Notes under the pieces: generated by a model
What the model was told of the DNA's origin: nothing
The model's database searches: none
What the model saw: only the letters and a program-made list of their open reading frames with translations
Source of the DNA: Paraburkholderia sp. BCC1886
GTDB taxonomy: Bacteria > Pseudomonadota > Gammaproteobacteria > Burkholderiales > Burkholderiaceae
Direction of reading: 5' to 3'
Length of the DNA: 64,000 bases
NCBI RefSeq assembly: GCF_900996245.1
Contig: NZ_CAAJGK010000063.1
Coordinates: 434,001-498,000, forward strand
Part shown: one piece after another, positions 45,755 to 54,697 of the stretch
How the letters are laid out: each line of letters opens with the position of its first letter
Numbering within the stretch: the stretch's first letter is position 1
Position numbers and translations under genes: made by a program

Positions 45755-46708
45755 TTAGTCCACGAGCGTCAGCGCCAACACGCCGACCACCAGTTCCTGA
45801 TAGCTGATGCCCACCGCGCGCGCCGCTTTCGGCGGCAGCGAATGATCGGTCATGCCGGGCGCCGTGTTCACCTCGAGGAAATACGGGTTGCCGTCCGCGT
45901 CGAGCATGAAGTCGGCACGGCCCCAGTCGGTGCAGCCGAGCACGTCGAACGCGCGGCGCGACAGCACCTTCAAACGCTTTTCTTCGTCCGGCGTCAGACC
46001 GCAGGGAATCATGTACTGCGTGTCGTTCGCGATGTATTTCGCGTGGTAGTCGTAGAACTCGCCGGCCGGCACGATGCGGATGACCGGCAGGTCCAGATCG
46101 CCGGCGATGCACGCGGTGTATTCGCCGCCGCCTTCGATGCTCTTTTCGACCACCACGATCCGGTCGTATTTGACCGCTTCGATGAGCGCCGCCGGCAACG
46201 CGTCGGCACTCTTCACCTTGATGACCGCGACGCTCGAGCCTTCGCTGGCCGGCTTCACGAACAGCGGCAAGCCGAGCTTTGCGACGATCTCGGTGGCGCG
46301 CTTCGCGTAATCGTCACCGCGCAGCACCGCTTCGAACGGCGGCGTCGGAATACCCAGTTGCTGCCACACGAGCTTGGTGCGGAACTTGTCCAGACCGAGC
46401 GCCGAGCCGAGCACGCCGCTGCCCGTATAACGGATGCCGTAAAAATCGAGCGCGCCCTGAATCTGGCCGTTCTCGCCGTAACCGCCATGCAGCGCATTGA
46501 ACGCGCGCACGAAGCCTTCTTCTTTCAACGCGGCGAGCGGCCGCTCGGCCGGGTCGAACGGATGCGCGTCGATGCCCGCGTCGCGCAGGCCCTGCAACAC
46601 GAGACGGCCGGAGTTCAGCGAGACTTCGCGCTCGGCCGAGTCGCCGCCGAGGAGCACCGCCACCTTGCCGAAGCGTTCTGCCGATTGCTGTGATTGGTTG
46701 CTGCTCAT
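45755..46708 (-). CDS. ddlB: D-alanine--D-alanine ligase
   Basis: Ddl, 317 residues, an ATP-grasp ligase that makes D-Ala-D-Ala for the murein stem peptide. Start MSSNQSQQSAERFGKVAVLLGGDSAER. GSSVAVIKV is the lid, EFYDYHAKYI and ADFMLDADGNPYFLEVNTAPGMTDHSL the metal- and D-Ala-binding parts. It starts one base after murC and ends 8 bases before ftsQ. Confidence 0.97.
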   Translation of the reverse strand: MSSNQSQQSAERFGKVAVLLGGDSAEREVSLNSGRLVLQGLRDAGIDAHPFDPAERPLAALKEEGFVRAFNALHGGYGENGQIQGALDFYGIRYTGSGVLGSALGLDKFRTKLVWQQLGIPTPPFEAVLRGDDYAKRATEIVAKLGLPLFVKPASEGSSVAVIKVKSADALPAALIEAVKYDRIVVVEKSIEGGGEYTACIAGDLDLPVIRIVPAGEFYDYHAKYIANDTQYMIPCGLTPDEEKRLKVLSRRAFDVLGCTDWGRADFMLDADGNPYFLEVNTAPGMTDHSLPPKAARAVGISYQELVVGVLALTLVD

Positions 46709-46709
46709 G

Positions 46710-48116
46710 TCATACCTTCGTTTCTTGCGCGAGACGACCCGGCACACCGCCGATCGAACCCGCGCCCATCGTGATCACCACATCGCCGGCACGCACGAGC
46801 GCAGCGAGCGCGTCCGGCACTTCATCCACCGTGTCGACGAACACCGGCTCGACCTTGCCCGCAACCCGCAGCGCACGCGCGAGCGCGCGGCCGTCCGCGG
46901 CGACGATCGGCGCTTCGCCAGCCGCATAGACTTCGGTCAGCACGAGCGCGTCGACCGTCGACAACACCTTCACGAAATCTTCGAAGCAGTCGCGAGTTCG
47001 CGTGAAACGGTGCGGCTGGAACGCCAGCACGAGGCGCCGGCCGGGAAACGCACCGCGCGCCGCGGCCACCGTCGCCGCCATTTCGACCGGGTGATGACCA
47101 TAGTCGTCGACCAGCGTGTACGCGCCGCCCGTTCTGTCTTCACCGGACTTCACCGGCACTTCGCCGTAGCGCTGGAAGCGTCGGCCCACGCCGTTGAAAT
47201 CCGCCAGCGCTTGCTGGATATCGGCATCTTTCACTTCGAGTTCAGTCGCAATCGCAATCGCGGCCAAAGCGTTCTGTACGTTGTGCTCGCCAGGCAGGTT
47301 CAACACGATGTCGAGCGGCGCCGCGTCTTCGCGCAACGCCGTGAAATGCATCTTGCCGTCGTGCGCCTTGACGTTCACCGCGCGCACCTGCGCATCGGCC
47401 GCGAGACCGTAGCGGATGATCGGCTTCGATACGAACGGCAAAATCTCCTTCACGTTCGGATCGTCCACGCACAACACCGCGATGCCGTAGAACGGCAGAC
47501 GATGCGTGAACTCGATGAACGCCTGCTTGAGCCGCGCGAAGTCGTGGCCGTAGGTGTCCATGTGATCGGCGTCGATGTTCGTGATGACTTCGATCACCGG
47601 GAACAGATTCAGGAACGACGCGTCGGACTCGTCCGCTTCGGCGACGATGAAGTCGCCCGTGCCGAGCCGCGCATTCGCGCCCGCGCTGATCAGACGCCCG
47701 CCGATCACGAAGGTCGGATCGAGCCCGCCCGCGGCCAGCACGCTCGCCACCAGCGAGGTGGTCGTCGTCTTGCCGTGCGTACCGGCGATCGCGATGCCCT
47801 GTTTCAGACGCATCAGTTCCGCGAGCATCACCGCGCGCGGCACGATGGGAATGCGGCGCTGACGCGCGGCCAGCACTTCCGGGTTGTCGCTGCGCACGGC
47901 CGTGGACACCACCACCGCGTTCGCGCCTTCGATGTTCTCCGCCGCATGGCCGATGGCAATGCGCGCGCCGAGCGTGGCGAGACGATCGGTAATGGCGTTG
48001 GCCGACAGGTCCGAGCCGCTCACCTGGTAACCCAGGTTGACCAGCACCTCGGCAATGCCGCTCATGCCGACCCCGCCGATGCCGACGAAGTGAATATGTT
48101 TGACGATGTGTTTCAT
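46710..48116 (-). CDS. murC: UDP-N-acetylmuramate--L-alanine ligase
   Basis: MurC, 468 residues, adds L-Ala to UDP-MurNAc. The N-terminal UDP-binding domain begins HIHFVGIGGVGMSGIAEVL; the ATP loop is IAGTHGKTTTTSLVA; IGGRLISAGANARLGTGDFIVAEADESD (in parts) is the metal and substrate region. The start overlaps the murG stop by one base (TAATG), implying coupled translation. Confidence 0.97.
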   Translation of the reverse strand: MKHIVKHIHFVGIGGVGMSGIAEVLVNLGYQVSGSDLSANAITDRLATLGARIAIGHAAENIEGANAVVVSTAVRSDNPEVLAARQRRIPIVPRAVMLAELMRLKQGIAIAGTHGKTTTTSLVASVLAAGGLDPTFVIGGRLISAGANARLGTGDFIVAEADESDASFLNLFPVIEVITNIDADHMDTYGHDFARLKQAFIEFTHRLPFYGIAVLCVDDPNVKEILPFVSKPIIRYGLAADAQVRAVNVKAHDGKMHFTALREDAAPLDIVLNLPGEHNVQNALAAIAIATELEVKDADIQQALADFNGVGRRFQRYGEVPVKSGEDRTGGAYTLVDDYGHHPVEMAATVAAARGAFPGRRLVLAFQPHRFTRTRDCFEDFVKVLSTVDALVLTEVYAAGEAPIVAADGRALARALRVAGKVEPVFVDTVDEVPDALAALVRAGDVVITMGAGSIGGVPGRLAQETKV

Positions 48117-49243
48117 TACCTTCCTTCTGGGCTCGCGCCCGAAATCGAACCCGCCACGGTCGCGCAGATTTGCGCGACCTGCTCCGTAGCGTCGGGTTTC
48201 GCGAGCGAGCGCGAACGCTCTGCCATCTCCGCGAGCGTCTCGCGGGTCTGACCGCGCAACCAGCCGGCGAGCATGTCCGCCGACAGATCGCGTTGCTGCA
48301 CGACCAGCGCCGCGCCGTGATCGGCGAGGAACGCTGCGTTGGTGGTCTGGTGATCGTCGACTGCGTACGGGAACGGTACGAACAACGCCGCCACGCCCAC
48401 CGCCGAAATCTCCGACACGGTCATCGCACCCGAGCGGCAGATCACCAGATCGGCATTCGCATACGCGCTCGTCATGTCGTCGATGAACGGCACCAGTTCC
48501 ACGGCTGCGTTGGCGTCGGTACCCGCTGCGAGGCCGGCCTTCGCGTAGTTCTCGCGCAGCGCGTCGATATGCTTCGCGCCCGCCTGATGCACGATACGCG
48601 GACGCTCGTTCGGCGCCAGCATCGCCACCGCGCGCGGCACCACGTCGTTCAACGCCGCCGCGCCCAGACTGCCGCCCACCACCAGCACGTTCAACGCACC
48701 GCTACGTTGGGCGTAGCGTGCTTTGGGTGCAATTGCGCGCGCAAGTTCCGCACGAATCGGGTTTCCTGTCCATTCCGCGTGCGGCAGTGCGTTCGGGAAT
48801 GCCACCAGCACGCGTTTCGCGATTTTCGCGAGCACCTTGTTGGCGAGACCCGCAATCGAATTCTGTTCGTGGAGCACCAGCGGACGGCCGCTCAACGCGG
48901 TCATCAAGCCCGCCGGAAAGGTGATGTATCCACCCATGCCGAGCACCACGTCCGGCTTCACGCGACGCAGCACGGCGAGGCTCTGCGTACAGGCGCGCAG
49001 CAGATTCAGCGGCAGCATCAGCTTGGTCTTCATGCCCTTGCCGCGCAGTCCGCCGAAGCGCACGTATTCCATCGGAATGCCGTGTTTGGGCACCAGCGTC
49101 GCTTCCATGCCCGCGGGATTGCCGAGCCATACGACCTTCCAGCCCCACGCCTGCATCAGGTGCGCGACCGCGAGCCCCGGGAACACGTGTCCCCCGGTGC
49201 CGCCGGCCATCACCATCAGCGTGCGTTGCGGCAGTGCGGTCAT
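48116..49243 (-). CDS. murG: UDP-GlcNAc:lipid I GlcNAc transferase
   Basis: MurG, 375 residues, a peripheral membrane GT-B enzyme that turns lipid I into lipid II. VMAGGTGGHVFPGLAVAHLM is G loop 1, GGYITFPAGL the membrane-facing region, LVVGGSLGAAALNDVVP G loop 3 and LVICRSGAMTVSEISAVG the donor site. It overlaps ftsW by ATGA. Confidence 0.97.
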   Translation of the reverse strand: MTALPQRTLMVMAGGTGGHVFPGLAVAHLMQAWGWKVVWLGNPAGMEATLVPKHGIPMEYVRFGGLRGKGMKTKLMLPLNLLRACTQSLAVLRRVKPDVVLGMGGYITFPAGLMTALSGRPLVLHEQNSIAGLANKVLAKIAKRVLVAFPNALPHAEWTGNPIRAELARAIAPKARYAQRSGALNVLVVGGSLGAAALNDVVPRAVAMLAPNERPRIVHQAGAKHIDALRENYAKAGLAAGTDANAAVELVPFIDDMTSAYANADLVICRSGAMTVSEISAVGVAALFVPFPYAVDDHQTTNAAFLADHGAALVVQQRDLSADMLAGWLRGQTRETLAEMAERSRSLAKPDATEQVAQICATVAGSISGASPEGR

Positions 49244-50541
49244 ACTTTTCCGCCTCGCATCAGCACCCGGTTTTCATAATCGACGCGCAGCAGCACGGCG
49301 ATCGCCACGCAGTTTTGCACGATGCCCGAGCCGCCGTAGCTGACGAGCGGCAAGGTCAGCCCCTTGGTCGGCAGTAGTCCGAGATTCACGCCCATGTTGA
49401 TGAAGGTCTGCGCGCCGAACCAGATGCCGATGCCCTTGGCGACCAGCCCCGCGAACGTGCGGTCGAGTGCGAGCGCCTGACGGCCGATCTCGAACGAGCG
49501 GCGCACGATCCAGTAGAACATCAGGATCACGATCATCACGCCGACAAAACCGAGTTCCTCGCCGATCACCGCGAGGATGAAGTCGGTATGCGCTTCCGGC
49601 AGATAGTTGAGCTTCTCGACGCTGCCGCCGAGGCCCACGCCGAACCACTCGCCGCGGCCGAAAGCGATCAGCGAGTGCGTCAGCTGATACGCCTTGCCCT
49701 GCGCGTAACGGTCGTCCCACGGATCGAGGTAAGCGAAGATCCGCTCGCGACGCCACGGCGACGCCCACACCAGCAAGCTGAACGTGCCCACCGCGGTCGC
49801 GACGAGGCCGCCGAACAGCTTGCCGTTCACGCCGCCGAGAAACAGCACGCCCATCGCGATAGCCGCGATCACCATGAACGCGCCCATGTCCGGTTCGAGC
49901 AGCAGCAACGCGCCGACGAGGCCGACCGCGACCGCCATCGGCAGGAAGCCTTTGGCGAGGCTATGCATGTATTCCTGTTTGCGCACCGTGTAGTTCGCCG
50001 CGTAGATGGTCACGGCGAGCTTCATGATTTCCGACGGCTGCATGTTCGTGATGCCGAGCGGAATCCAGCGGCGCGCGCCGTTCACGCCCTTGCCGATGTG
50101 CGGAATCAGCACGATCACGAGCGAGAACAGCGCGATCAGGAACAGCTTGGGCGCGTACTTGTCCCACGTCGAAATCGGAATGCGGAAGGCCGCGACGCCG
50201 ATCACCGAGCCCATCACCACGAAGATGATCTGGCGCACGAGAAACGCGTAATCGCGGTACGACGCGTATTTCGGAGAATCCGGCATCGCGATCGACGCCG
50301 AGTACACCATCACGACGCCGAGTCCCAGCAGCGCGACGGCGACCCACAGCAGCGAGTGATCGTAGTCGAGCATGCGCGAGCGCAACGGCCGCACGCCATT
50401 GACCGCGCTGGCGAGCCCGCGGCCGCCGGTACGACCGGCCGGTTTGGTGCCGCCGCCGAGGCCGCCGTGAACACCGCCGCCCAGACCGTCGACGGCGCTA
50501 CCGCCCGCCTCGCGCGATCCGAATCGTTCAGACCATCTCAT
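49240..50541 (-). CDS. ftsW: Septal peptidoglycan glycosyltransferase FtsW
   Basis: FtsW, 433 residues, a SEDS-family glycosyltransferase that polymerises lipid II at the septum with FtsI. About ten membrane helices follow a 56-residue cytosolic N-terminus rich in Gly (GLGGGVHGGLGGGT), longer than in E. coli. Conserved SEDS parts include WIPLGITNMQPSE, EPDMGAFMVIAAIAM and EAHTDFILAVIGEELGF; the catalytic Asp is in AHTDFI-region context. ATG 50541 overlaps the murD stop by ATGA. Confidence 0.95.
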   Translation of the reverse strand: MRWSERFGSREAGGSAVDGLGGGVHGGLGGGTKPAGRTGGRGLASAVNGVRPLRSRMLDYDHSLLWVAVALLGLGVVMVYSASIAMPDSPKYASYRDYAFLVRQIIFVVMGSVIGVAAFRIPISTWDKYAPKLFLIALFSLVIVLIPHIGKGVNGARRWIPLGITNMQPSEIMKLAVTIYAANYTVRKQEYMHSLAKGFLPMAVAVGLVGALLLLEPDMGAFMVIAAIAMGVLFLGGVNGKLFGGLVATAVGTFSLLVWASPWRRERIFAYLDPWDDRYAQGKAYQLTHSLIAFGRGEWFGVGLGGSVEKLNYLPEAHTDFILAVIGEELGFVGVMIVILMFYWIVRRSFEIGRQALALDRTFAGLVAKGIGIWFGAQTFINMGVNLGLLPTKGLTLPLVSYGGSGIVQNCVAIAVLLRVDYENRVLMRGGKV

Positions 50542-52058
50542 ATCATCGTCCCCCGTTCGGCCGCGATGTCTTCCACCGTGCTGCGGAACACCGCGGCACG
50601 ATGCGCATAACTCCTGAACATATCGAAACTCGCGCAAGCCGGCGACAGCAGCACCGCGTCGCCCGGTTCGGCGAGTGCGGTCGCAGCAAGCGTGGCTGCT
50701 TCGAGCGTCGCGTGATCCGTCAACGCGATGCCGGTGTCCTGCAACGCCGCGCGAATTTGCGGAGCGTCGCGGCCGATCAGCATCACCGCGCGGCACCAGC
50801 GCGTGACCGGCGCCGCGAGCGGTTCGAAATCCTGGCCCTTGCCGTCGCCGCCGGCGATCAGCACGATGCGCTGCGCGAGACCGTCGAGCGCGGCCACGGT
50901 CGCGCCGACATTCGTGCCCTTGCTGTCGTCGACGTAATCGATGCCTTCGATCGACGCGATCAATTCCACGCGATGCGCCTCGCCGCGGTATTCGCGCAAG
51001 CCGTGCAACAGCGGCGCACCCGGCAGACCGATGGCGCGCGTGAGCGCATACGCCGCGAGCGCATTGGCCGCGTTGTGCAGGCCGCGAATGCGCAGCGCGT
51101 CGGCCGGCATCAGGCGCTTGAGCGCGATGTTCGGCAACGCCGCTACTTCGTTCTTGCGACGACGCTTCGGCGCGGGCTCGTCGCTCGCGTCGCGGTCGTG
51201 CGCTTCGACCAGCCAGACCATCGCGTTATCGCGCAGCAGACCGTAGTCGCCGGCATTCTTCGGCTCGGTCACGCCGAAGGTAATCACGTCCGCCTCGCTG
51301 TCGCCGTTGGCCGACGCATCGAGCTTCATCACGCGCGCGTCGTCGCGATTCAGCACGCGCACGGTTTGCGCTCCGAAAATGCGGCCCTTCGCAGCGGCGT
51401 AGGCGTCCAGTCCACCGTGCCAGTCGAGGTGGTCCTGCGTGATGTTCAACACGGCCGCCGCATCCGGCGCGAACGAGTGCGAGGTTTCCAGCTGGAAGCT
51501 GGACAACTCCAGCACCCACACATCGGGCAACGCGGTGTTGTCGATCGCTTCGCTGAGTTTGTCGAGCAGCGACGGGCTGATGTTGCCGGCCACCGCGACC
51601 TTCTTGCCCGCGCGTTCGCAGAGCAGTCCCGTCAGGCTCGTGGTCGTGGTCTTGCCGTTGGTGCCCGTAATCGCGATCACCTTCGGCGCGTAGCCGGCTT
51701 CGCCGAGCGTCTTCAGTGCTTGCGAAAACAGTTCGAGTTCGCCCCACACGGCGATGCCCTGCTCGCGCGCCGCCGTGATCAACGGCAACAGGTCGGCGGC
51801 GAGCGGCGACAGGCCCGGGCTGATCGCCACCAGTTCGACGCCGTCGAGCAGCGCCGGCGAAAACGGGCCGCCGACGAACGCGGCGTCGATGCCGTGTGCT
51901 TCGAGTGCGGGCAGATTCGGCGGCACCTCGCGCGTATCGGCCACACGCAGCCGACAGCCGTGCCGCGCGCACCAGCGCGCCATCGCGAGACCGGATTCAC
52001 CCAGTCCCAGCACGAGCACCATCGGCTTTTGCCGATCCCGAAACTTCTCGCCGAACAT
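50538..52058 (-). CDS. murD: UDP-N-acetylmuramoyl-L-alanine--D-glutamate ligase
   Basis: MurD, 506 residues, adds D-Glu to UDP-MurNAc-L-Ala. Rossmann start MVLVLGLGESGLAMARWC, ATP loop ITGTNGKTTTTSLTGLL, and GTNVGATVAALDGL / IAGGDGKGQDFEPL in the C-terminal domain are clear. It is longer than E. coli MurD (438), partly through an insertion with a basic patch (APKRRRKNEV, near residue 285) in the central domain. ATG 52058 (MFGEKFRDRQKP); the upstream open frame is a shadow of mraY. Confidence 0.96.
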   Translation of the reverse strand: MFGEKFRDRQKPMVLVLGLGESGLAMARWCARHGCRLRVADTREVPPNLPALEAHGIDAAFVGGPFSPALLDGVELVAISPGLSPLAADLLPLITAAREQGIAVWGELELFSQALKTLGEAGYAPKVIAITGTNGKTTTTSLTGLLCERAGKKVAVAGNISPSLLDKLSEAIDNTALPDVWVLELSSFQLETSHSFAPDAAAVLNITQDHLDWHGGLDAYAAAKGRIFGAQTVRVLNRDDARVMKLDASANGDSEADVITFGVTEPKNAGDYGLLRDNAMVWLVEAHDRDASDEPAPKRRRKNEVAALPNIALKRLMPADALRIRGLHNAANALAAYALTRAIGLPGAPLLHGLREYRGEAHRVELIASIEGIDYVDDSKGTNVGATVAALDGLAQRIVLIAGGDGKGQDFEPLAAPVTRWCRAVMLIGRDAPQIRAALQDTGIALTDHATLEAATLAATALAEPGDAVLLSPACASFDMFRSYAHRAAVFRSTVEDIAAERGTMI

Positions 52059-52081
52059 CGCCTGCTTCCCTTGATAACTGC

Positions 52082-53251
52082 TTAGCGCAACTTGAGCGTG
52101 GACAAACCGAACAGACACAACATCAACGTGATGATCCAGAAACGCACCACCACCTGCGTTTCCTTCCAGCCCGACAGTTCGAAATGGTGATGCAGCGGCG
52201 CCATCTTGAAGAGACGCCGTCCTTCGCCGAAACGCCGCTTGGTGAACTTGAACCAGGACACCTGCAGCATCACCGACAGCGTCTCCGCGACGAAAATGCC
52301 GCCCATGATGAAGAGCACGATTTCCTGACGGACGATTACCGCGACCGTGCCGAGCGCGCCACCGAGCGCAAGCGCGCCGACGTCGCCCATGAACATCTGC
52401 GCCGGGTGCGTGTTGAACCAGAGAAACGCGAGCCCCGCGCCGCCCATCGCCGAACAGAAGATCAGCAACTCGCCGGCGCCGGCGATATGCGGAAACAGCA
52501 GATATTTGGAGTAGACCGAGCTGCCCATCACGTACGCGAACACGCCGAGCGACGCGCCCACCAGCACGACCGGCATGATCACGAGGCCGTCGAGGCCGTC
52601 GGTGAGGTTGACCGCGTTGCTCGCGCCGACGATCACCAGATACGTGAGCACGATGAAGCCCCACACGCCGAGCGGATAGCTGATCGACTTGACGAACGGC
52701 AACATCAGGTCGGCGTGGGGCGGCAACCCCATCGACAGACCGCTGCGCACCCATGCCATGAAGAGGTCGAACACGCGCACGTTGCTCGCTTCGGACACGC
52801 TGAACGCGAGATACACCGCGGCGAACAGACCGATCACCGACTGCCAGAAATACTTCTCGCGCGACGACATGCCGCGCGGATCCTTGTAGACCACTTTGCG
52901 GTAATCGTCGACCCAGCCGATCACGCCGAAGCCGAACGTGACCAGAATCACGATCCAGATGAAGCGGTTGGTCAGATCGGCCCACAACAGCGTGGCCACC
53001 GCGATACCGAGCAGAATCAGCACGCCGCCCATGGTCGGCGTACCCGATTTGACGAGGTGCGTTTGCGGACCGTCTTTACGAACCGCCTGCCCCACCTTCA
53101 TCGCCGTCAACTTGCGGATTACACCCGGGCCGCAGACGAGCCCGATCAACAGTGCGGTGATTGTGGCCATCACCGCACGAAAAGTCAGATAACTGAACAC
53201 GCGCAAGAAGCTTGCGTCATTCTGCAGCCATTGCGCCAGCGCCAGGAGCAT
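52082..53251 (-). CDS. mraY: Phospho-MurNAc-pentapeptide translocase
   Basis: MraY, 389 residues, transfers phospho-MurNAc-pentapeptide to undecaprenyl phosphate to make lipid I. About ten membrane helices. Key sites: the first Asp pair in GWVDDYRKV, NLTDGLDGLVIMP with catalytic Asp, and GEGRRLFKMAPLHHHFELSG with the HHH loop. It lies 18 bases after murF and 23 before murD. Confidence 0.97.
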   Translation of the reverse strand: MLLALAQWLQNDASFLRVFSYLTFRAVMATITALLIGLVCGPGVIRKLTAMKVGQAVRKDGPQTHLVKSGTPTMGGVLILLGIAVATLLWADLTNRFIWIVILVTFGFGVIGWVDDYRKVVYKDPRGMSSREKYFWQSVIGLFAAVYLAFSVSEASNVRVFDLFMAWVRSGLSMGLPPHADLMLPFVKSISYPLGVWGFIVLTYLVIVGASNAVNLTDGLDGLVIMPVVLVGASLGVFAYVMGSSVYSKYLLFPHIAGAGELLIFCSAMGGAGLAFLWFNTHPAQMFMGDVGALALGGALGTVAVIVRQEIVLFIMGGIFVAETLSVMLQVSWFKFTKRRFGEGRRLFKMAPLHHHFELSGWKETQVVVRFWIITLMLCLFGLSTLKLR

Positions 53252-53269
53252 TGCCTCGGTCCTTCTATT

Positions 53270-54697
53270 TCAATGTGCAGCGGGCGTCGTGCCCGCTGCG
53301 TTGGGTTGTGGACTCGTCACGGCGTCCACCACGCGCTCCATCTGCATGAAGCGCGAGCCTTTCACGAGAAACGTTGCAGCGGCGCCGAAACCGGCCTGCT
53401 GCAATTGCGCGACCAGCGTGCCGACATCGGTCACGTGATGCGCGCTCGCGCCGTACGCGCTGCAGGCGTCGCGTGAAGCGTCGCCCAGCGCATACAGTGC
53501 GTCGATACCGCGTTCTTTCGCGTACGCGCCGATCTCGCGATGAAACGCGGGACCGTTGTCGCCGACCTCGCCCATGTCGCCCATCACCAGCACGCGCGGC
53601 GATGCGCACGACGCGAGTACGTCGATCGCGGCGCGCATCGAATCGGGATTCGCGTTGTAGGTGTCGTCGATCACGGTCGCGCCGGCGAGCGTGCCGAGCG
53701 CGCCGCGCTTCACCTGCAGTCGGCCTTTGACCGCGCCGAACGATTCGAGACCGCGCCTGATCGCGTCGGGCGACACGCCTGCGGCGAGTGCGGCAGCGGT
53801 CGCAGCCAGCGCGTTGTGCGCGTTGTGATTGCCTAGCACTTGCAGGGCGACGTCGAGATGACCGTCCGGCGTGTCGATGCTCAGAAGATTGCCGCTGAAC
53901 GTGCCCTGCACGGCGGCGGGCGTGACGCGGGTGGCGTCGTTCAGCGCGAAATCGATGATGCGGTTGCCGGTGGCCGCGACGCGCCAGATGCTCGCGTACG
54001 CGTCGTCGGCGGGGAACACGGCGACGCCTGCCGGCGTGAGCGCATGAATCACGCTCGCATGTTCGAGCGCGACGGCTTCCACGGTAGCCATGAATTCCTG
54101 ATGCTCGCGCTGCGCGTTGTTGACGACGGCCACGGTGGGTTCGGCGATCTGCGCGAGCAGCGAAGTTTCGCCCGGATGGTTCATGCCGAGTTCGACCACG
54201 GCGAGCCGGTGCGTCTCGCGCAGACGGAACAGCGTGAGCGGCAGACCGATGTCGTTGTTGAAGTTGCCCGCGGTCGCGAGGCGCGCGTCGTCGCCGACCG
54301 CGGCCGCGAAAATCGACGCGATCATTTCCTTGACCGTGGTCTTGCCGTTGCTGCCGGTGACCGCCACCAGCGGCATGTCGAACTTGCGACGCCAGCCGCG
54401 CGCGAGCGCGCCGAGCGCAACGCGCGTGTCGGCGACCTGCAACGACGGCACGCGCCAGTCGCCCGGTGTGCGCGACACCAGCACCGCCGTCACGTTGCGC
54501 GATGCGACTTCGGCGAGGAAGTCGTGCGCGTCGAAGCGATCGCCCTTCAGCGCGACGAACAGGTCGCCGGGGCCGACGCGGCGGCTGTCGGTCGACACGC
54601 AGTCGAAGCCGACGGTGTCGTCGCCGAGCACGGTGGCGCCGGGAATCAGTGTGGCGGCTTCACGCAGCGTGAACATCTCGATACCTCGCTGGGTCAT
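53270..54697 (-). CDS. murF: UDP-MurNAc-tripeptide--D-Ala-D-Ala ligase
   Basis: MurF, 475 residues, adds D-Ala-D-Ala to complete the pentapeptide. VAVTGSNGKTTVKEMIASI is the ATP loop; VVELGMNHPGE and TVIDDTYNANPDSM are family signatures. The ATG at 54697 overlaps the murE stop by ATGA, which favours it over the Met seven codons later (MFTLREA). Confidence 0.97.
   Translation of the reverse strand: MTQRGIEMFTLREAATLIPGATVLGDDTVGFDCVSTDSRRVGPGDLFVALKGDRFDAHDFLAEVASRNVTAVLVSRTPGDWRVPSLQVADTRVALGALARGWRRKFDMPLVAVTGSNGKTTVKEMIASIFAAAVGDDARLATAGNFNNDIGLPLTLFRLRETHRLAVVELGMNHPGETSLLAQIAEPTVAVVNNAQREHQEFMATVEAVALEHASVIHALTPAGVAVFPADDAYASIWRVAATGNRIIDFALNDATRVTPAAVQGTFSGNLLSIDTPDGHLDVALQVLGNHNAHNALAATAAALAAGVSPDAIRRGLESFGAVKGRLQVKRGALGTLAGATVIDDTYNANPDSMRAAIDVLASCASPRVLVMGDMGEVGDNGPAFHREIGAYAKERGIDALYALGDASRDACSAYGASAHHVTDVGTLVAQLQQAGFGAAATFLVKGSRFMQMERVVDAVTSPQPNAAGTTPAAH

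Noticed and set aside
50538..52985. MurD with an extra 309-residue N-terminal domain (815-residue frame)
   Set aside because: The upstream part lies in another frame of mraY and has no homology. The MurD start at 52058 fits the family.
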